A DNA stretch of 64,000 nt from Roseibium sp. HPY-6 (GCF_040530035.1 NZ_JBEWCD010000004.1:124001-188000); one strand, 5' to 3'. Positions 1 through 8,389 are shown, numbered from the stretch's first letter. Made by a program: numbers and translations. The notes: a model not told the origin generated them from the sequence alone.

Positions 1-223
1 GAGCAAGTACGGCTAAAGCCCACAAGTCGATGCTCGAACCGGCATCATGGCGAACTCGTACAGCTTCTTGATACAACGTGCCGGCCCTATCGCAATTCCG
101 CGCAGCATGCTGCAGTCGAGGTATGGGCCGAAGCGGTGTTCATCCATTCGTTTGCCGGCATCGGCTTAAACCGATGCCGTCGCTTGCCGTCCAAGGTCTC
201 AGCGTCAACACTCAGTCAAGTCA
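1..223. other. window edge, no recognised gene
   Basis: The first 223 bases carry no coding region I recognise. Plus-strand frame 1 stays open for about 80 codons from the window edge, but the translation matches no family known to me, so it could be the end of a gene or chance. Confidence 0.3.
156..179 (-). terminator. possible terminator hairpin after the VOC gene
   Basis: Perfect 9-bp inverted repeat (CGGCATCGG / CCGATGCCG) around a 6-nt loop, about 45 bases past the stop of the minus-strand VOC gene. There is no T-tract, so terminator function is inferred from position only. Confidence 0.35.
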
Positions 224-604
224 TCAGACCAATCTGTTGCTGACCTCGACAAGATTGTCGTCCGGATCTCGAAAATACACCGACATCAACCGGCCGACGG
301 CCCCCAGTTTCTCTGCAGGCCCTTCAACGATAGCGACGTCGCATGAGTTCAGTTTCTCGATAACGTCTTCGATGGGCGTATCGGTGATGAGGCAAAAGTT
401 ACCACTGCCGGGGACGGTCATTTTCGCCAACTTCGGTGCGGTGAGCGCGTCCTGAAGGCTGATCTTGCTCGACCCAAAGTGGAGAGACCACTTGCCCGGG
501 CGTTCTTCGCGCGCCGTCATGCCGAGCACGTTTCGATAGAATTCAAGAGTTGTGTTCACGTCTCGGACGCACAGGACGATGTGATCGAAATCATAGATGT
601 TCAT
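224..604 (-). CDS. VOC (glyoxalase/dioxygenase fold) family protein
   Basis: A single-domain vicinal-oxygen-chelate protein of 126 residues, the usual length for stand-alone members. The N-terminus has the family pattern DHIVLCVRD followed by FYRNVLGM. The C-terminus has FRDPDDNLVEVSN, whose Glu is the usual metal ligand; the His of DHIV is the other expected one. Members include glyoxalase I, fosfomycin-resistance enzymes and extradiol dioxygenases, and the sequence does not say which reaction applies. The ATG at 604 is preferred over a TTG two codons upstream because an AGGTAG-like ribosome site precedes it. It stands alone on the minus strand. Confidence 0.85.
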   Translation of the reverse strand: MNIYDFDHIVLCVRDVNTTLEFYRNVLGMTAREERPGKWSLHFGSSKISLQDALTAPKLAKMTVPGSGNFCLITDTPIEDVIEKLNSCDVAIVEGPAEKLGAVGRLMSVYFRDPDDNLVEVSNRLV

Positions 605-879
605 GCGCAAATTCTACCTTTGTGCAATCTACCTGTACAGCTATGCCCCCTAACTCTAAGTAAGAAGCGATTTTTGAATAGCTGACATTCGCGCAGAGTG
701 CAGCGTTGGTTAAGATGGACTCACTCGAGACCTTCACTGCACAACCAACCGATGACGGCTATTTAGGTCTGGCAACAATGTAGGATCGACAGCTAAAGTC
801 CGGGCTACCGACAAAACCGGACATTACCGTTTATGAGTAAACGGCCTAAGCTATCGGCCCGAACCATGATTGGAAAGCT

Positions 880-1182
880 ATGGCATTCGAATTGTACGCA
901 GGCGGGTCACGCTTGAGCATCAGTCACTCTGAAGAGTACATTCTGCAATCGGCATATCAAGCACCTGAAAAGTACCCTGAACTTACAAAGATTTGGGATC
1001 AGTACTATGATGACCCGGTTATCGATCACAAGCGTTCTAATCGCATAGTCCACGAGCTTATCGAACTACTCTCAAGTGCGGTCGATCCTGATCCTGGATT
1101 GTCTCACAGCATACTGAGGTTTCTGCCTTTTTTTAGCAAAGCTTATACGCGCTCGCTCAAAATTCAGTGCAAGAGCGATTAG
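880..1182 (+). CDS. hypothetical protein, 100 aa
   Basis: I do not recognise this protein. It is 100 residues long, has no signal peptide or membrane segment, is rich in charged and aromatic residues in its first two thirds (for example IWDQYYDDP), and ends in a short basic tail. A GGAAAG stretch about 7 bases upstream of the ATG could be the ribosome site. Codon use looks like a real gene and no better ORF overlaps it. It stands alone between the divergent VOC gene and a 430-base intergenic region. Function unknown; existence moderately likely. Confidence 0.5.
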   Translation: MAFELYAGGSRLSISHSEEYILQSAYQAPEKYPELTKIWDQYYDDPVIDHKRSNRIVHELIELLSSAVDPDPGLSHSILRFLPFFSKAYTRSLKIQCKSD

Positions 1183-1615
1183 TAGTCTGGGCTGCAAGCG
1201 GCCAGTGAAGCTTCGGTGAACAGATCAATCTGTTTGCAATGCTTTTCGGAATTGAAAGTTTTATAAGGCTTGAAATCCGTCCCCCAATCGAGAGAGATGT
1301 GCCTTTTGACGAAAGCTTTGCGTCGTCAGAGAGTTAGCTATACCGCTCCTATTGCGATCGCCGATATGGTTTTCTTCTATTCTCGTTGTTGCTGAAACCA
1401 GCTAGTTTTTGCTGCTCAGTAACGAGTCAAACACCGGGATGTGATTTCGACATCAAATAAGTAAATCCATCTTCACGTAATTGTAAAATGTATTATTTTT
1501 TCGATTTTAGTTACTACATCGAGTTCACAGCGCTCGTGAAGGCAAATATCGTTAGTGTATTTAGACTACAAGAGGGCTGTATATAATTGTATAATCAGGT
1601 AAAAGGAGAAATGAA
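1183..1615. other. AT-rich intergenic region with promoter of the secreted repeat protein
   Basis: No coding region seen. The last 60 bases contain two TATAAT hexamers (about 1582 and 1590) and a strong AAAAGGAGAA ribosome site at 1601-1610, so the promoter of the gene at 1616 lies here. The -35 element is not convincing. Confidence 0.45.
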
Positions 1616-1993
1616 ATGCGTAGTATAAAGAAAATTGCGTCCTCAGCTCTAACCGCAACTTTCGTGTCCGGTGCACTTATCGGCAACGCTTTCGCTGAAT
1701 TCCCGGACCAGACCTTCGGCGATGGAAATGGCAACCAGCCTGTCTCTATTCAACAGATGAAAATCGCGAATGCAAAGGCCCTGCGCGCTGCCGGTCGTTT
1801 GAGCGTCAGCAAGAACACTGTCAATCATTCAGCTTTCGCTGACTTTCCTGATCAGACTGTTGGTGATTTGAACGGTGCAAACCCGGTTCCCGTTCGCAAG
1901 GTGTTTGCCGATACAGAACAACCTAACGTGCCGATCAGCCAATTTGAGGGCGACTGGAATGGTACTTCGAGAGTTGGCTTCCCGCGGCAGTAA
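1616..1993 (+). CDS. small secreted protein with FPDQTxGDxNGxxPV repeats
   Basis: A 125-residue exported protein of unknown function. Residues 1-27 form a Sec signal peptide (RSIKK basic start, hydrophobic core, cleavage near NAFA/EF). The mature part carries two near-identical motifs FPDQTxGDxNGxxPV at residues 29-43 and 77-91, each preceded by an F-A-(E/D) step, and a degenerate third copy (FEGDWNG) near 110-116. The Asp/Asn/Gly-rich loops look able to bind cations, but this is not a canonical EF-hand or RTX repeat. The ribosome site AAAAGGAGAA is strong and a clear terminator follows 28 bases after the stop, so it is a monocistronic, probably well expressed gene. Confidence 0.75.
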   Translation: MRSIKKIASSALTATFVSGALIGNAFAEFPDQTFGDGNGNQPVSIQQMKIANAKALRAAGRLSVSKNTVNHSAFADFPDQTVGDLNGANPVPVRKVFADTEQPNVPISQFEGDWNGTSRVGFPRQ

Positions 1994-2021
1994 CAAATAC
2001 GCGCTAACACGTGAGTTTTCT

Positions 2022-2055
2022 AAGAAAGGGCCGTGCTTTATGCACGGCCTTTCTT
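2022..2055 (+). terminator. rho-independent-like terminator
   Basis: A 14-bp stem (AAGAAAGGCCGTGC against GCACGGCCTTTCTT, one bulged G) with a short TTTAT-type loop lies 28 bases after the secreted repeat protein. The descending arm ends in TTTCTT, serving as the U-rich part. Confidence 0.8.
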
Positions 2056-2072
2056 ATGCCAGATTGAGGTAA

Positions 2073-2499
2073 ATCTTAATAGATAGAGCGGTTGCCGCTC
2101 TACCCACCCAATGCGTTTTATTGGAGGGTCGCAGGGTTAATGTCCAAGGGGTAGAGAAGAAGGAGAGCTTGACTTAAGACGGTGATCGGGCTCGATCTGT
2201 CCAAGAATCTTGCTTAGTGCCCACGGAGCTTTTAAGTCCGTACAAATCAAGTTCCGGCGATGGTTTTGATGAAGGCTTGCGGGAGTGCGGCTTTAGCGCG
2301 GCGAAAAAACATCGCACATCATTACGTTCAGGAAAGGCCGGGCGCGAAACGCCTCCACCCTTGAGCGCGACCATTGCGACGGCATTTGGTGGGCGTCAGC
2401 TTTCCTTACAAGGTTTTTCGCCGCGCTAAAGTCGCGCGGGCTCAAGGATCAATACAAGACTCACTTGCGTTAGCATTTTTTTCAAGCGTGGTCGCCCTC
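2073..2499. other. non-coding or decayed sequence upstream of the LysR pseudogene
   Basis: Several short ORFs overlap here on both strands but none has a ribosome site or a recognisable domain. It probably includes the decayed promoter region of the LysR pseudogene that starts near 2500. Confidence 0.4.
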
Positions 2500-3175
2500 C
2501 TGTCTCTTCCCGCGTTCGTGGCCTTTGATTCCGCAGCCCGTCTGGGCAATCTTCGCGCCGCTTCAGAGGAGCTTTATGCGTCGCCGACAATGAACGGCCT
2601 ACATGTTCGCGGGCTGGAAGCGAAGCTGAACCTGACATTTTTCTCCTGATCGGGTCCCGGGTAGTTTTGACCAATGACCGGATGCGTTTGGCGGAAGAGG
2701 TGACAAAGGCGTTTGAGATCCTTCGGTGCGCGATTTTGAATGTGTCAAACGAAGTCCGATCATATCAAAATCCGCTTTGCCGTGAAGCCAAGCTTTGGCA
2801 CCCGCTAGAGGCTGCCTTGTCTGAGAGCCCTCAATTCAGAGTTTCCGTCTGTTGAAATTGAACTGGCGCACACGCCGCTGATGGTTTCACCGCAGAATGT
2901 GGATGCGAATGTTTTTTGTCACCTGCGGAAATGGGTATTGGCCTGACATGATTGCCCATCGCCTCTTGGGAGTTAAGGTTACAACCGTGGCCAGCCCCGA
3001 TCTTCTTGACAAAGTTGGGCGCCCGACGATGCCATCTGACCTGCTGGTTTTTCCTGATCCATCAACGCGACACTGTCGGTTGCACCGCCCGGCTATCGCA
3101 TCACGGAGTGTTTTTAGATAGAGCCTCAGAGTGCGGGCGCCCATTTGTTCTAAACCCGGACATTTTACGACCACA
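2500..3175 (+). pseudogene. decayed LysR-type regulator (GcvA-like)
   Basis: Fragments of one LysR protein appear in order but in different frames. From about 2503 the helix-turn-helix reads LPAFVAFDSAARLGN and LRAASEELYASP then GLEAKLNLTF. A shift near 2640 leads to GSRVVLTNDRMRLAEEVTKAFEI. Another near 2770 gives IRFAVKPSFGTR, a stop, then LNSEFPSVEIELAHTPL. A last shift near 2944 gives VTTVASPDLLDKVGRPTMP, the 'SPxYLxxxGxPxxPxDL' signature of the effector domain. At least three frameshifts and one internal stop make it non-functional. It sits tail to tail with an intact LysR gene of the same broad type, but I cannot say whether they are paralogues. Confidence 0.75.
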
Positions 3176-3176
3176 T

Positions 3177-4043
3177 CTAGGCCATGTCCATGGCTTTTGA
3201 GTAAAGCCACTCCGTAAAGTCTGCGCATTGCCTGTCATTGTCCACGGATACAATTAGGAAATAGTTGGCCGCAGAGGGCACGGCCACGTCAGATATCCGT
3301 TGCAGGCGCCCGCTACTAATATGGCTTTGCACAAACGGCGCAAACCCCAATGCGATGCCTCGGCCAAGCGCCGCCGCTTCCAAGACGATGTTTGGGTCTT
3401 CAAACACCTCGCCCTGCTTGGCGAAGTCTTCCGGGCCACCTGCGCGCGACAGCCAATCCGACCAGTTTCTCCGCGTTCGGTAGTGCAAAGGCGGAAGGCC
3501 CTGGTCCCAAACGGCCCCAACGTCCTGAGTGTGCGCCTTGGCCACGGGAACCATGGTTGACGAAAACAACTGCCTCGCATGCGCTCCCGCACGCTCAGGT
3601 TCGGTCCACCAAATGGCGATGTCGACGTCTCTAAAATCGGGCTTGCCGATCTGATGGACAAGTTCAATTCTCGCGCCTTGGTCAAGCGCTTCGAATTTGC
3701 CCAGCAGCGGCATCAGCCATGCCACCGAAAGGTAAGGCCCCACAGAGACGCGCAGTGTCCGCTGACACGTCGCAGTTTCAACAACGCGATCGAGCGTCCC
3801 AAATGCGTCTTGCGTCGCGGCGCGCAGTTCGTAGCCTGCCTGAGTGAGTACAACTTGCGTGCGATCGCGCGAGAACAAACGCCGACCCATTGCAATCTCA
3901 AGGCGCTTTATGCGGTGGCTGACCGCTGATGTGGTCACGCTAAGCTCTTGGGCTGCGCGAGAAAAGCTCAGATGCGCCGCAACCCGGTCAAAATAGACAA
4001 GCGCGGCTACGAACGAAGGATCGCGTAGCTTGGGTTGAATGAT
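3177..4043 (-). CDS. LysR-type transcriptional regulator
   Basis: A LysR regulator of about 287 residues with a winged helix-turn-helix and a periplasmic-binding-like effector domain. The first conventional start (GTG at 3938) would cut off half of the DNA-binding helix. The same frame continues upstream with PKLRDPSFVAALVYFDRVA and LSFSRAAQELSV, exactly the missing N-terminus, so translation must begin near 4040-4075, where only rare start codons (ATC/ATT 4038-4043, CTG 4073) are available before a stop. Effector-domain landmarks follow: LRVSVGPYLSVAWLMPLLGKF and VDIAIWW. It is divergent from the dioxygenase/dehydrogenase operon at 4148 and most likely regulates it; the roughly 100-base gap would hold its operator. 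Confidence 0.8.
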   Translation of the reverse strand: MIQPKLRDPSFVAALVYFDRVAAHLSFSRAAQELSVTTSAVSHRIKRLEIAMGRRLFSRDRTQVVLTQAGYELRAATQDAFGTLDRVVETATCQRTLRVSVGPYLSVAWLMPLLGKFEALDQGARIELVHQIGKPDFRDVDIAIWWTEPERAGAHARQLFSSTMVPVAKAHTQDVGAVWDQGLPPLHYRTRRNWSDWLSRAGGPEDFAKQGEVFEDPNIVLEAAALGRGIALGFAPFVQSHISSGRLQRISDVAVPSAANYFLIVSVDNDRQCADFTEWLYSKAMDMA

Positions 4044-4147
4044 TCTCGCCCTCTGTTGAATACAATTTAACAGATGATGTTCAATTTCTCATTTGTCAAC
4101 AATCCTCGTGCGGCTCATCTTTGGGTAAGCAGCCTGGGAGCGTTAAA

Positions 4148-5329
4148 ATGCTAAAGCGACAGAACGCATGCAAAATCGAAGCCTTAAGTTTCACAGCGGA
4201 CCGTTTGACTGTCACCTGGGGTGACGGGCATCAAAGTGTGTTCCCTTCGATCTGGTTGCTTCATGCCTGTGACAACCCAATTTGCGGCTCGAGCGAAACC
4301 GGCGTGCGCCTCGTGAAGCTGACTGATCAACCCGCACGACCGCAGATTTTGGCGGCGAGGAGTCAAGACGGCGAAGCCATAGTGGAGTGGGGCAAGGGCC
4401 ATGTGTCACGTTTTGCACCAGTCTGGCTTCGAGGGCATTGCCTGTCCAATGCGGAGCGTCTACGCCGTCAACCGGCTGCGGAGCCGTGGGGCACGGAGAT
4501 GAAGGATCGCCTGACCTATCTCAGCTATGGAGACGTGTCGGCTGACGCAGATACACATCTGACTTTCCTCGAAGCCCTGCGCGATGACGGGGTGGTGATC
4601 TTGCAGGACGTGCCCGTCGCACGTGAGCGCACCGAGGAAATTGCCGGGCTTGTGGGCAAGCTGCACCTGACAAACTACGGCATTTTTGAACTGGAAGCGA
4701 AACCCACGCCCGAGATCGTGGGCGACATGGCCGTGGCTCTGGAACTGCATACAGATGAACCTTATCGTATTGAGGTCCCCTCAATCACGTTCTTCCATGT
4801 GCTCAAACAGTCTGATGCTGGCGGCGAAAGTACCATGGCTGATGGCCTGTGGCTGGCCGCGCGTATGGCTGAGAAACACCCCGAGGAGTTTGAAATCCTC
4901 AAGACGGTCAATGCCCGCCACCACCGCATCCTGAAAGAAGGGCGCGTGTTTGATGTTCAGGCACCGATCTTTCCCACGGATGTCTATAGTCGCGTCAGCG
5001 GCATTCGGATCAATGATCGCGGCATGGCACCGGTTGACTGTCCACTAGGCCAGGTGGAACCTTTCTATGATGCGCTGCGTATCTTGCTGGAGATGATCTA
5101 TTCAGGCGAAGGCCGAGTGACCACGAAGCTGAAGGAAGGCGAGATGATGGTTTTTAACAACCAACGCCTACTGCATGGCCGCGAACGCTTTGATCCGGCA
5201 AGATCGCATCGCCATGTGCGCAGCTGCCACGTTGACCTGGATGAGTTCCATTCGCGTCTGCGCGTGGCCTATCGGCTGCGTGATGACTGGAACGCCTGGC
5301 GCACCATGACGACCATGGCACACACGTGA
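4148..5329 (+). CDS. TauD/TfdA-type 2-oxoglutarate dioxygenase, gamma-butyrobetaine-hydroxylase-like
   Basis: An Fe(II)/2-oxoglutarate oxygenase of 393 residues with the two-domain layout of gamma-butyrobetaine and trimethyllysine hydroxylases. The N-terminal zinc domain retains Cys41, Cys46 and His85, but the middle Cys of the usual Cys-x-Cys-x-x-Cys set is Asn43. The catalytic barrel has the iron triad His201-x-Asp203 (in ALELHTDEPYR) and His343 (LLHGRERF), with Arg residues in RSHRHVRS for 2-oxoglutarate. The ATG at 4148 is chosen because GGGAG lies just upstream; a TTG at 4121 also exists. The stop overlaps the start of the next gene, so the two products probably act in one pathway. The substrate is probably a betaine or other trimethylammonium acid, by family only. 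Confidence 0.85.
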   Translation: MLKRQNACKIEALSFTADRLTVTWGDGHQSVFPSIWLLHACDNPICGSSETGVRLVKLTDQPARPQILAARSQDGEAIVEWGKGHVSRFAPVWLRGHCLSNAERLRRQPAAEPWGTEMKDRLTYLSYGDVSADADTHLTFLEALRDDGVVILQDVPVARERTEEIAGLVGKLHLTNYGIFELEAKPTPEIVGDMAVALELHTDEPYRIEVPSITFFHVLKQSDAGGESTMADGLWLAARMAEKHPEEFEILKTVNARHHRILKEGRVFDVQAPIFPTDVYSRVSGIRINDRGMAPVDCPLGQVEPFYDALRILLEMIYSGEGRVTTKLKEGEMMVFNNQRLLHGRERFDPARSHRHVRSCHVDLDEFHSRLRVAYRLRDDWNAWRTMTTMAHT

Positions 5330-6438
5330 CATCGGATCCTTTTCGTCTGCTGTGCCTGCCGGGCGACGGGATCGGTCCAGAAGTCACCCAGGCAGCGCTT
5401 GCTGTGCTAGAGGCGGTTGCACCGGCGTTGGACAGACCCATTGACATCACCCACGAACTGGCGGGCGGTGCCTGTTATGAGGTGCACGGCGTTTTTCTTC
5501 GCAATGAGACCGCACAACAGGCGCATGAGGTCGATGCCATCCTCTTTGGTGCGGAGGGCGGTGTCGGTTGGGACAATCTCGATATTCCAGGCGGGCCAAC
5601 GGCCCGCAGCAGCCTGTCGCGCCTGCGCAAAGAGCTTGACCTCTTCGCCAATATCCGGCCTGTGCGATCCTGGCCACTCGCCATCGCGCAAACGCCCTTC
5701 CGGCCAGAAGTTGTCGCAGAGGCCGATCTTCTGGTGGTGCGTGAAAACACGTCCGGCATCTATTTTGGTGAACCCCGCGGTATTTTTGACCGCGAGGGTG
5801 AGGCCCGCGCCATCGACACGCAAAGTTACACCCGCGCAGAGATAGACCGCTGCGCACACATGGCCTTTGCCCTGGCGGACAAGCGAAAAGGCAAAGTGAC
5901 ATCGGCGGACAAGGCCAATGTCATGGAAAGCGGCGTTTTGTGGCGCGAGCGGCTTGAGGCGGTTCACAAAGAGTATTGGGCCCACGTTACGCTTGAGCAT
6001 CTATACGCTGATGCCTGTCTGTTCGACCTTGTGTGTCATCCTGGGCGGTTTGATGTCATCGTTGCCGACAATCTTTTCGGTGACCTGATTTCTGACTGTG
6101 CGGCCGCCATTTCAGGATCCTTGGGATTGTTGCCGTCCGCGTCGCTTGGTCCGTTGAAAGCGGACGGAAGGCGTGCGGCCTTGTTTGAACCAGTCCACGG
6201 CTCGGCCCCGGATATCGCAGGTCGAGGCATCGCAAATCCAATAGCGGCGATCCTGAGCGTGGCGATGATGCTGCAGTTGAGTTTTCAACGGTCGGACTTG
6301 GCGGCGAAAATCGAAAACTCGGTGGAACGAGTCTTGAGCGGCACCCGCATAACGCCGGATTTGGGCGGAGATGCCAGCACTTTAGATGTCGCAGATAATA
6401 TCGTTGCGGACATAGATGGCTGGATGTCGACGCTGTAG
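5326..6438 (+). CDS. isopropylmalate/isocitrate dehydrogenase family enzyme
   Basis: A 370-residue beta-decarboxylating dehydrogenase with all family landmarks: GDGIGPEV near residue 14, RLRKELDLFANIRP near 100, VRENTSGIYFGEPRG near 145, the active-site stretch ADKANVM near 203, metal-binding Asps in DNLFGDLISD, and EPVHGSAPDIAGRGIANP at the cofactor site. The loop RENTSGIY mixes features of LeuB (RELTGGIY) and isocitrate enzymes, so it is probably not the biosynthetic LeuB. It starts with GTG, sharing GTGA with the stop of the dioxygenase. Translational coupling suggests it oxidises a hydroxy-acid in the same pathway, which is inference. tartrate/homoisocitrate-type activity is an alternative. 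Confidence 0.85.
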   Translation: MTSDPFRLLCLPGDGIGPEVTQAALAVLEAVAPALDRPIDITHELAGGACYEVHGVFLRNETAQQAHEVDAILFGAEGGVGWDNLDIPGGPTARSSLSRLRKELDLFANIRPVRSWPLAIAQTPFRPEVVAEADLLVVRENTSGIYFGEPRGIFDREGEARAIDTQSYTRAEIDRCAHMAFALADKRKGKVTSADKANVMESGVLWRERLEAVHKEYWAHVTLEHLYADACLFDLVCHPGRFDVIVADNLFGDLISDCAAAISGSLGLLPSASLGPLKADGRRAALFEPVHGSAPDIAGRGIANPIAAILSVAMMLQLSFQRSDLAAKIENSVERVLSGTRITPDLGGDASTLDVADNIVADIDGWMSTL

Positions 6439-6565
6439 CGTTTGGAAGCGGAGCAGTGTTTCGACTTTGCAGCCGATTAGTTCAACCACGTGGCGGATGT
6501 TCAAGAGTATTGAAAATTTGTAGAGATAGTCTTTCTCGCTGAAGCCACCACGCTTTGGACAAGAA

Positions 6566-6949
6566 ATGGCTTCTCTTAAAACGCTTATAGTGTCATTTAG
6601 CCCGGTATCGCGATGGATAACTGTCAATACACATATCGACCCTTGGCCAGTACCGCAGTTTGAAAAGGCTGTTAACGATACCTACCGAAAAAGCTTTCTA
6701 GTCTCGGGTTGTTGCACTCAAGGCAGGGTCACTTTCGCTGTCCTTATCGCCCTGGCACGCGGCTATCACATCGCTCACGTCGCTGATCCCACTAGCGGAC
6801 AATCATCAACCGAAGCATGTCTTGGGATCACAAGCATGAACCAGGCTGGTGCTGTTCCCTTAAGTTGGCGCCAACTTGCGCTTGGGTGGCAGTTGAATTG
6901 GGCCGATTCAGACACCCGAACACGACTGCTTCAATTTATCACGTCTTAG
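6566..6949 (+). pseudogene. remnant of isochorismatase-family hydrolase (YcaC-like), catalytic Cys lost
   Basis: The 127-codon frame encodes only the C-terminal two thirds of a cysteine hydrolase. FEKAVNDTYRKSFLVSG aligns with the 'AV.ATGRK.LI.AG' strand, and the end has MNQAGAVPLSWRQLALGWQLNWA like YcaC-type hydrolases. At the nucleophile position the expected TTDVCVTF reads CTQGRVTF, replacing the catalytic Cys by Arg. The N-terminal third with the catalytic Asp is absent. I read it as a decayed gene; a degenerate non-catalytic protein is less likely. A second remnant of the same family faces it about 100 bases downstream. Confidence 0.6.
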
Positions 6950-7050
6950 CTTGCTCTGGCGCCTCGCCGAGACCGGGCGCGGAAGAACACGCCATCCACG
7001 ATCACGATGGTTTCGGCCCGATCACCTTGCATGAATACCCGTGGCACTGC

Positions 7051-7395
7051 TCAATCGATCGGCGGAATGACATCTGTGAAGAGGAGTTGGATCAACTGCT
7101 GGCCGTCCGGGGTTGACCAGTCCTTCGCAAGTTCGGCGAATAATGTGTTCGTGGCCGTGAGCACGACGCCGGCGCCTTCCATCCGACGGCGCGACATGTC
7201 TTCAGAGAGTTCGAACGGAGAGCCGGAGGCGTCCAGAACCGCCTGCACGCCATGCCCGCCCTTTGCGGCGTCGATAGCAGGAAAGACGAGGCAGACGTCG
7301 GTTGTGACGCCCGCCATGATCAGGTTCTTGCGTAAAGGGAAGGCCATATATGCCACGAAGGACGACCTTCCCGACAACACACGACTGAGCAACAT
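7051..7395 (-). pseudogene. N-terminally truncated isochorismatase-family hydrolase
   Basis: Recognisable homology starts at about codon 22 (RKNLIMAGVTTDVCLVFPAI) and runs to the C-terminus (MEGAGVVLTATNTLFAELAKDW), as in YcaC-like hydrolases of about 200 residues. Here the catalytic Cys in TTDVC is retained, but the N-terminal half bearing the catalytic Asp and the substrate strand is missing and replaced by about 20 unrelated codons. It is therefore a 5'-truncated remnant. It lies convergent to the plus-strand remnant at 6566-6949, and the two fragments differ too much to be one duplicated piece. Confidence 0.6.
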
Positions 7396-7447
7396 GGCGT
7401 TGCTTAAGGCTCGCCTTTCAGACGCGATAGGCTTGAACAGTCAAGTC

Positions 7448-7948
7448 TCATCTGAGTAAAACGCGACCAGAACGAAGTGCATCATTTATTAGAAGTGTGT
7501 CCGCGTACTGCACCAAGCCAGCGAGTCTACCTTCTTCGTTAACGCGCCAGACGTGGAGAAATGGCGCTCGAGTAACCTTAGAACTGTTCTTGGGCGTTAA
7601 GACATACGTCCCGAAACTAAAGACTGAGGCCTCACTTGCTTCTATTCGGTCGATCTCAACCGAGATATTATCGAAAACCTGAAAGTAAAAAGGAGCCAAC
7701 TGTTTTTCGACCTGGTCTCGAGAAGTAAGTATCTCGCCGCCAAAAAAACCAGGTGCGTGGCGCCAATCCAACTCATCGGCGAGCAAGTCGTAATTCATTG
7801 TCTGATACCAAGTTTGTACCAGCGAAATTCGATCTTTAGTCGACAACATTTGGTCAGCCTTTGTCGTCTCGGGTAGGCAAAGGAACAAAAGCAAGGCAAA
7901 AAATCCACCTACGAGGCGCTTTTTGTTAGGTGACAAGTCCTCAGACAT
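7448..7948 (-). CDS. exported NTF2-like (SnoaL-type) protein
   Basis: A 166-residue protein with a hydrophobic N-terminal segment (residues 11-27, LVGGFFALLLFLCLP, probable signal peptide with cleavage near TKA/DQ). The rest resembles the NTF2/SnoaL fold: an N-terminal helix with LVQTWYQTMNYDLLADEL, then alternating strands including FSFGTYVLTPK and RAPFLHVWRVNEEGRLAGLVQYADT. Such folds bind small hydrophobic ligands or act as isomerases and cyclases; no catalytic residues can be assigned. It begins 3 bases after the neighbouring NTF2-like gene and so sits at the end of the molybdoenzyme operon, with the difference that it appears to be exported. Confidence 0.65.
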   Translation of the reverse strand: MSEDLSPNKKRLVGGFFALLLFLCLPETTKADQMLSTKDRISLVQTWYQTMNYDLLADELDWRHAPGFFGGEILTSRDQVEKQLAPFYFQVFDNISVEIDRIEASEASVFSFGTYVLTPKNSSKVTRAPFLHVWRVNEEGRLAGLVQYADTLLINDALRSGRVLLR

Positions 7949-7951
7949 AGT

Positions 7952-8389
7952 TCAACCCTCGAACTGCTTTCGCTTCTGAGAGTCGAAAAACTCTCTAAAC
8001 AGTTTCATTTTGCCATCGACCACTTGCACGACAGCGATGTATTCATTGGAGTAGTTCAGACCGGTGTCAGTCCTGGTCAACTCCCCGTGGAACTCGACAA
8101 CCAGCCATTGAGGGTCTGCGCCCGGGTAGAGAGCTTTTATGGTGAAACCACGCGGTTTTTTATAGCCGCCAGTCTGATGGAAATAGGCATCAAGATCCGC
8201 GAATCCTGAAATGCGTTTCTCTGGCGTGTTAGGATCAAATGGAAACTCAAGTTCTCCCTCCGAATGCCAGAGCTCCATAAGACCGTCCATATCTCCCTTT
8301 CCGAGACGATTAAGCCATTCCTCAGCCAGCCTTGCGGCCTCAAGATGCTCGGTTTTCACCATTTCGGGTCGCCCACGTAAGGTGATCAT
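7952..8389 (-). CDS. cytoplasmic NTF2-like (SnoaL/ketosteroid-isomerase fold) protein
   Basis: A 145-residue NTF2-fold protein. Landmarks are the opening helix AARLAEEWLNRLGKGDMDGLMELWHSEG, the segment FADLDAYFHQTGG, and the closing strands EYIAVVQVVDGKMKLFREFFD, which is the typical SnoaL-like ending. The ATG at 8389 overlaps the stop of the molybdopterin subunit gene (ATGA), so it is translationally coupled; a longer frame extends upstream inside that gene but is just its shadow. The pairing suggests it handles a substrate or product of the oxidoreductase, for instance by isomerisation or hydration. This is inference from context. Confidence 0.75.
   Translation of the reverse strand: MITLRGRPEMVKTEHLEAARLAEEWLNRLGKGDMDGLMELWHSEGELEFPFDPNTPEKRISGFADLDAYFHQTGGYKKPRGFTIKALYPGADPQWLVVEFHGELTRTDTGLNYSNEYIAVVQVVDGKMKLFREFFDSQKRKQFEG

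Noticed and set aside
5407..6000. 197-codon minus-strand frame within the dehydrogenase gene
   Set aside because: Shadow of a well supported enzyme gene; no domain or ribosome site of its own.
6382..6627. 81-codon minus frame after the dehydrogenase
   Set aside because: Overlaps the gene end and the isochorismatase remnant; no family recognised and no ribosome site.
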